From: Melastoma dodecandrum
Lineage: Eukaryota > Streptophyta > Magnoliopsida > Myrtales > Melastomataceae
DNA: 64,000 nt
Assembly (NCBI GenBank): GCA_029817715.1
Contig: JARUPY010000267.1
Location: 62,001-126,000 of the forward strand
Reading direction: 5' to 3'
Shown here: positions 58,550-64,000 of the stretch, piece by piece
How the letters are laid out: every line of letters begins with the position of its first letter
Position numbering within the stretch: the stretch's first letter is position 1
Notes under the pieces: model-generated
The model's database searches: none
What the model was told of the DNA's origin: nothing
What the model saw: only the letters and a program-made list of their open reading frames with translations
Position numbers and translations under genes: made by a program

Positions 58550-60297
58550 TTACAGTCACTGTTTTTGACTTCTTTCCTTTGGATCACTAGTATAGAATGG
58601 GACATTAGAAAGAGACTGGATGAGGTGGTTGGATTTTCGCTGCGATCTCATATCCGAAGGTATTCATCACAGGCCTCACTTCTATCTGGCGACTAGACTT
58701 CTCAAAATGGAGTCCTATGGATCTTAGTCTCTGTTAATTTGCTTAAGTTCATTCCTTTCCTTTTTTTGGCTATTTGCACCAGAAATAATTTGTTTGATCT
58801 TCAGTAATGCGGGATCATGCAAGCAAGGGCTAAATATGGAAATGCAGCCATGTATATTTTTGTTCAATGCAAGACGTTCCATCGAGATGGGACCAATCAT
58901 TCGATGAGAGATATTTCTATTATGCCTTGGAAAAGTAAGGCGCTTCGTCAATTGAGAACCAATTCTTGTGCTGTTGTCAACAGCCGGAGACGAGGCAGTC
59001 TAAATTCCTTAATGACTAGTGCATCGTCTCATCTTTTATTGGATAAAAATGGTCTCCTCACCCGGGTGATTTTAAGTGAAACACCCGGCGAATTGGATTT
59101 AAGGTTGTGTGAATTTTGTCCACCACTTTGGTTGCATGTATATCTACTGTAAATGTGGTGCTCATTTCTAATAAACATCAATTCTACTGTCATTAGGTGG
59201 AAAGCCCCAGTTTCAAATGATTTCAACTGGGACGGCGTGCATCACGATGTTTGAAGAAAGCCAGATCCGAGCAAAATTGGTTTTTCATCTGCTTATCCCA
59301 TGTAAGATTTGATGCTTGGCCACTCATGCATGAATGGAAGATTTATGCTGAGCCTAAAATTCATGGCATGGATTGGGATGGTAGACTTGTTACAAAAGTT
59401 TGCAGTTGTTTGATTATGTCTGAATGAAATACATATTGTGCAGATAATGAAACCAATCGGAAAGCCGACATCAACCCACAAGAAATAAGTAAAATATGTT
59501 GAAACTAGGAATCCTGTTTTTTCCTTTAACCTTGCTTTTCTTTTAATTTGTGTTGCACTATTGGGCTAGTAGCCAGGTTCCCTTTATGAAATCCCTGCAG
59601 AATCTTTTCTAAAATATGAGAGTGAGTCGATGCTTTTAGGTGATGCCCAGTGCAACAATGGATAAGATTTTGCACTCAAAGTAGCCATTTGGCCTCTCAT
59701 GGTTTTGTTGCTTTGTTTGGTCCTTGTGGTGGAGATTGGAATCTCCACCTACCAACCAACGAGCAATGGTTTAATTGATATAAGTTGAGCGCACCTTTCT
59801 GTGGACACGACAACGCATCTGTCGGGACGTAACTACATTTCAAGGTTGTTAACATCATATATTTGTGTGGGGATCCATCCAATCACTTTCATTGCTTAAA
59901 GTACTTTCATTCTAGTAAGGTTAAAGAGAGAAACGATGGATGTGTTCTAAGTTTTGCTTTTGTACTTCAAAGGTAATGTTATTTTTATGTCCTTGAATAA
60001 TTTTAGCGGTCTGCAATAAATCATAAATATACAAGTTTAGTCAAGGGAGTCCTAAATGTAACATGATTTTAGATTTTAGGATAGCAAGAGTCTCAACGAA
60101 AATGAATAGTTACAGCAATTATGGGGTCGCAAAGTACTGCATACAATGAGCAAAATGCCAGGAGGCGCTGCTTGCTCGTTTCGTTTGCTTACCTGTAATA
60201 AAGAAAGAAGATAAAAAGCAAAGTGAGCACTACTTACATTGCACATAGAGATGATGATTAGCGTGTTAGAAGAAAAGAAGCCCATAACGAGAAGAAG
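58550..60297. other. Spacer, no gene supported
   Basis: A 111-codon ORF at 58817 lacks family features. A perfect 10-bp inverted repeat GGTGGAGATT-GG-AATCTCCACC lies at 59728-59749. 60060-60297 is likely downstream pri-MIR167 sequence (minus strand). Confidence 0.45.
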
Positions 60298-60415
60298 TGA
60301 GGCTGTCACAGCATGACCTAGCCATGCTTAGTAGATGAAAGAAGAAGGAGAAGAAGCTTGTCTTCTCTTCACATTCACCACCTCTAACCAAGGCTAGATC
60401 ATGCTGGCAGCTTCA
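60298..60415 (-). ncRNA. MIR167: MIR167 microRNA hairpin
   Basis: The reverse complement of 60395-60415 is exactly TGAAGCTGCCAGCATGATCTA, mature miR167. The 3' arm (60323-60298 on the minus strand, starting GGCTAGGTCATGCTGTGACA) pairs with it: 7 of the first 8 positions, a small internal loop (CC against four bases), then 14 consecutive pairs including one G-U. The loop is about 70 nt. The mature strand is on the 5' arm as in other MIR167 genes. Known targets of miR167 are ARF6 and ARF8 auxin response factors. Upstream DNA for regulation lies at about 60420-61300. Confidence 0.95.
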
Positions 60416-62506
60416 CTCTTTCCCCATCGGACAACACCACTCCATTGCTTATGCTTCATTTCTCGAAGCCCTTCCTTCTGGTTATATAACATGTGGGTTG
60501 ATTAGGAATGCTGAAGAAAAAAAATGCTATGCAGGGACCAAACGACAAATGACAAAGGGGACATGTGAATGGCAAGAGGTAGAGGAAGACAAGACGATGC
60601 ACTAGAAGACAAAGACAAGGAAAGGACAGTTTCCTCATGATATGGGCAACATTGTACTGGTTTTTATAGTCGAAACATGAGAGGATGAATTGAATAAGGA
60701 GGTGGGGTTAAAGAAGGGAGGGTTGATTTGAAGAGAGACAGGTGTTCAGGAAACAGGTAAGTGCAAACAGATAAATAAAGAAAAGGGGTTGGATGAGGGA
60801 ATCTTCTTTCTTTTATTTATCTTTTGCATGGGGGAGAAGGGAGCTATAACAATGTAGGGTATAGGGTTTTGGCATGTAGTGAGAAATTGTTTGTTTACTG
60901 AGGATGGCAGATGGATTAAGGCAGTGGTTTTACTACATTATATGTATAGGTTGGCTTAACAGAGGAAAGGAGGGTGACTTTTTAGCCTCTGTCTATGTCC
61001 TGTCTGGATTATGAAGCTGGTAGCTTTTAATGTTTAAAGAAACAGTGTGACAGCAGACCCCCTCCTGTCTGGTTCTGCTGGACTGCAATTAAACATATCT
61101 GAATGATAAGGTCTATGTACATACTGCATGTATATAATTACTTTGAAGTGGTTGCAACTCTAGTGTTTGCATCTCAATCGGCAAGTGTGACGATCTTTCG
61201 AAATCTGAGTAGGGTGACTGTGATGATGGGGCTAAGTGAGCAGCTAGCAGCAGCATGAATAATTAAATTGCTTGAGCAGAGAAAGCTGTACTAAGGAGCC
61301 TTGTTGCTCTGCATTAGTTTGTAAAATATTTTTTATAAAATAGGTTCGACCAAACTCATATTTTTTTTTTAACTAATATTTATGGCTCGGATTTTTGAAG
61401 GATTTATTTCGCGAAAATTTTACTAACTAACATGATTAAGGATTAAAAATTAGGGTTTAGGGGTTTGACACCTTCTCAGTCAGTGGTGATAAGAATTTTT
61501 GATTAGTTGAAGCCATGAGCTACAAGAATATCTAAGGGTGCACGCCATTATCATGTCTCGGTGGGAGTGGTAAGAACAATTATTTGAGCACAAGGGTTAT
61601 GAGAAGTACATCGCCCCTTCATCTGCTTTTGCCTGTGTACCTTTGTCCCTTTTCACGCTTTTTGACTGCACATGAACTTCCTTTCAGATATGGATTCGTC
61701 CAATCACCTTGTATGTTTCTTGTCCCGGTCATGACTGAGTTGTCCTCTCGTTCTTATATCTTTCATAGCCCAGATTGAGCCCACGTTTCCCAGATGGGTT
61801 CTGGCCTTTGTTTGTTTCCTCACCCTGTTTGGGTTTTTGACCATTGGAGGATACTAAGAAAGCTTAGTGAAGAACTACTAAAACTTCTTCGGATAAGTTC
61901 ATCTGATTTTCATACACTTAAGAGTAGCCAAACACGAGTTAAACGAAGAAATCCCCCCCCCCCCCCCCCTCCTTCTAACCAGTTTATCCACCACCAGGAC
62001 AACTTTGCTCTGATGGTTGTATTCACAAGGTTGAAAATGAAAACTTTCAAGACTGGAGAAGTTCCTAAGTTCGCTGAATAGATGAAAAGGTACTCTAGTG
62101 CTCTGTCCCCAGTGTAAGTTTTGTCTTCCAGCCGAAACCAAATGTAGCTGTTGACCATACTCGGAGCGTTCACGACCGATGCCGGAAACAAACTGAATGT
62201 GAATAAGATCTAGAGGCAGACCAACACGAACACATTTTGCAATGGGGTATTGAGCATTCTCCCTCTCCCCCTCCCCCACAATAATGTCAGATCCTCCTTA
62301 CTGTTGCTCATGATCATCATCAGGAATAATTTGAAGCCGATCAGACAGACCAACCATTGTGGTTTTAAATTAAATCATTTTCAGGCTCTGTATCTCAAAC
62401 AGAAAGGGCAATGCAAGAGTTTGCTATTCATGGGATTCTAGACTCATATGCAAGTTGTTATACTCATGAAAATATAAACGAAGTTCCCTGCTTGCAATTC
62501 TCAGCT
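60416..62506. promoter_or_regulatory. MIR167 upstream region and unassigned sequence
   Basis: 60416-60700 is probably pri-miRNA 5' part; a TATA-like TTTTTATAG lies near 60661 (plus), not clearly oriented. 60700-61560 has no ORF. A C17 homopolymer at 61953-61969 is followed by sequence with an open minus frame (61899-62279) that I cannot assign. Confidence 0.35.
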
Positions 62507-62700
62507 CAGAGAAGAGCAATACTGAAAATTGCATTGGTCAGTTCTGATATCCAAACAACTTGAAGGCACGATAGGAGGCAAACCATTTCCGAGTTTACGA
62601 GTCATACCCTCATTCAGATTTTTGCATAATCCACTTCCCCCTGAACTGCGTATCATCGAGGACATGAAGGCAGAGTCTACATGATCAGTCCGCTCCAGGT
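62507..62700 (-). other. Possible terminal coding exon, unrecognised
   Basis: A minus-strand frame entering about 62697 after AG-containing sequence and ending in TGA near 62507 reads ERTDHVDSAFMSSMIRSS, GMTRKLGNGLPPIVP and CNFQYCSS. Composition looks protein-like, but stops lie just upstream and no splice partner could be proven. It may belong to a minus-strand gene starting near 63812, where an open frame begins MSPERKDSDDFSDF. Confidence 0.25.
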
Positions 62701-63016
62701 TTTCTTACTAACACAAATGCCGATTCTGATATCAATACGCATGTACGGAATCGACACAAATCAGGAACTTCCCGGCACGTCTCGGCAACCTAACAGCTCC
62801 AAAACATGATATAATGTCACTGTTTATCAGCTCCGTCCGCCAAACTCGCCCTCACGTATCTCAAACCTACGCTCCTCCCTCATCAAATCCCTCAAACACC
62901 AACACACCCACCTTCTCGCCTAACCTAACGACGCATATCAAACTCTTGGCCAAACCCATCTGTAAAACACCTTCCCTTCCCATTCCCCTGGAAAGCGAAT
63001 CCCTCACACTCATGAA

Positions 63017-63400
63017 TAGGGGCGTTAATGAACCGGGCCGGCCCTTGAACTATCCGGCCCGACTCTGATTGTTTGCCCAGAGCTCGAGCTTGAGCTACGA
63101 AAGTTCGGCACTCGGGCCTTACTATTTATACAGAGTCCATATCGGGCCCGCCACCGGGTCGACTTTCACGCCCGATAAACTCGTCCGGCTCGGCTTGATA
63201 AATTTATATAAAGCCTATGGGCGTAAAAGTGGCAGTGGAAGAGGCAAAGAGCTTCGGGCCGGGCTCAGACTTAGCTCAAGTTAAAATTTTTTTTAATCGT
63301 AGCTCAAACCTCGCTCTTGTACTCGGGCCAATACAATTTTACTGTGGCCCAAGCTCGACTAAAGGGTGTTTCGAGCTCCGATCTGCTTCGTTAACCCCTA
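63017..63400. mobile_element. hAT-type MITE
   Basis: 384 bp with short inverted ends TAGGGGCGTTAATGAA and TTCGTTAACCCCTA, GC-rich interior with GGGCC/GGCCC runs (CGGGCCGG, CGGGCC). Flanks CTCATGAA (63009-63016) and CTCATTAA (63401-63408) form an 8-bp target duplication with one mismatch, as expected for hAT. A pattern of this kind is common in plant genomes. Confidence 0.75.
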
Positions 63401-64000
63401 CTCATTAAAGGCCTCCAACAATTGTCATCGTCGAACCCAGTAGACATCCCCTTATCCACTATCAAAGCACTCGTTCATCTCGCGAACACTCGCACTCCTC
63501 CTTCGCGTTTTCAGGTTCACCTTCTTGAAGTCCCCACCAAGTGGGATCAACATTTCCTGGATGCCCTCACCGCGCAACGCCAATCCGAGCACCTTGCCTC
63601 GCATTGCCCCATCACTCAGTGTCCCTGGAGGAGGCGAACGCGGAAAGCCACGGAGTCGTAATCCCTAAAGGCGAGGACCGAAGGGCCGAACGGACGGGTG
63701 ATCGAGGGGGATCCGCGAGGAGGAGGCCCCTGATTATGGGAAGGGGAACAGACGAATCGAATGTCGTGACGAAGTCCGAAAAGTCATCGGAGTCCTTCCT
63801 TTCCGGCGACATTTATCGTAGGAGGCGACGGCGGAGGGAAAAGAGGTGGCTAGCTTAATTGGCCATTTAGGAGGAAGTATTCCCCTTTCCTTATTGGTCC
63901 ACTAATTTTACATATTCTTTCCAATTTATGTACACTTTCAATTATTAAACATTTTGGGATGTATTACACCCAAATACCACGTTCACCGAAAAAGATTTTA
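63401..64000. other. Window end; possible 5' end of a minus-strand gene
   Basis: 63612-63812 has a minus-strand open frame starting MSPERKDSDDFSDFVTTF in a GC-richer stretch, and 63422-63661 a plus-strand frame. Neither can be tied to a family. 63860-64000 is AT-rich. Confidence 0.3.

Noticed and set aside
58817..59152. 111-codon ORF downstream of the PPR pseudogene
   Set aside because: No recognisable domain, weak codon pattern, overlapping ORFs on both strands.
61899..62279. 126-codon minus-strand ORF
   Set aside because: Includes translation of the C17 homopolymer as poly-Gly and has no family match that I recognise.

Overview
The window is nuclear DNA from a flowering plant, almost certainly a woody or perennial eudicot. 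Reasons: genes with many GT-AG introns (20 exons in one), plant-only families (NET1 actin-binding, PPR-DYW, plastid DnaJ, Gnk2/DUF26, MIR167), tRNA-iMet-primed Copia retrotransposons, LINE 3' ends, MITEs, and AT-rich gaps. I cannot name the species. Left third (1-21 kb): a decayed cluster of Gnk2/DUF26 secreted cysteine-rich (ginkbilobin-like) genes, apparently built from duplicated divergent (head-to-head) pairs. One copy is intact (447-860, minus). One would be intact but for a solo Gypsy LTR in its signal-peptide region (18103-19877). The others are frameshifted, truncated or split by transposons. A complete young Copia element (1207-9043, 599-bp LTRs, TSD TGTTG) sits in the spacer of one pair. 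It carries an unusual extra ORF (2403-2999) that joins a Ty3/Gypsy-type protease fold (catalytic Asp replaced by Asn) to a chromodomain. The sequence also predicts that gag-pol is made from a spliced RNA whose intron removes this ORF. An older, broken Copia element (11686-16393, minus, TSD AGCAC) interrupts another Gnk2 copy. A truncated copy of the DnaJ 3' end (about 17430-17675) shows that the duplicated segment reached the neighbouring gene. Middle (21-38.5 kb): plastid DnaJ A5/A6-like chaperone (minus, 7 exons); NET1A-like actin-binding coiled-coil protein (plus, 3 exons, 1739 aa); a 2-oxoglutarate/Fe(II) oxygenase-like protein (plus, 2 exons); a small DUF761-type membrane-anchored acidic protein (minus). 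Right (41-64 kb): a 20-exon gene (minus, 41226-53584) with a signal peptide, a PP2C phosphatase domain and a protein kinase domain in one 1106-aa protein. Every exon junction I reconstructed keeps frame and the catalytic motifs of both enzymes are present. Its introns hold four LINE 3' ends and a foldback element. Beyond it lie a PPR-DYW editing-factor gene resembling OTP86, ruined by many small frameshifts (55831-58549); a MIR167 hairpin on the minus strand (60298-60415); and a hAT-type MITE (63017-63400). From memory, the oxygenase, PP2C-kinase and OTP86-like loci correspond to Arabidopsis At3g63290, At3g63340 and At3g63370, so part of this block is probably an ancestral gene neighbourhood. 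The single-copy genes are housekeeping or regulatory in character (plastid proteostasis, actin-membrane contact, signalling, organelle RNA editing, auxin-response miRNA) and I see no sign that they form one pathway.
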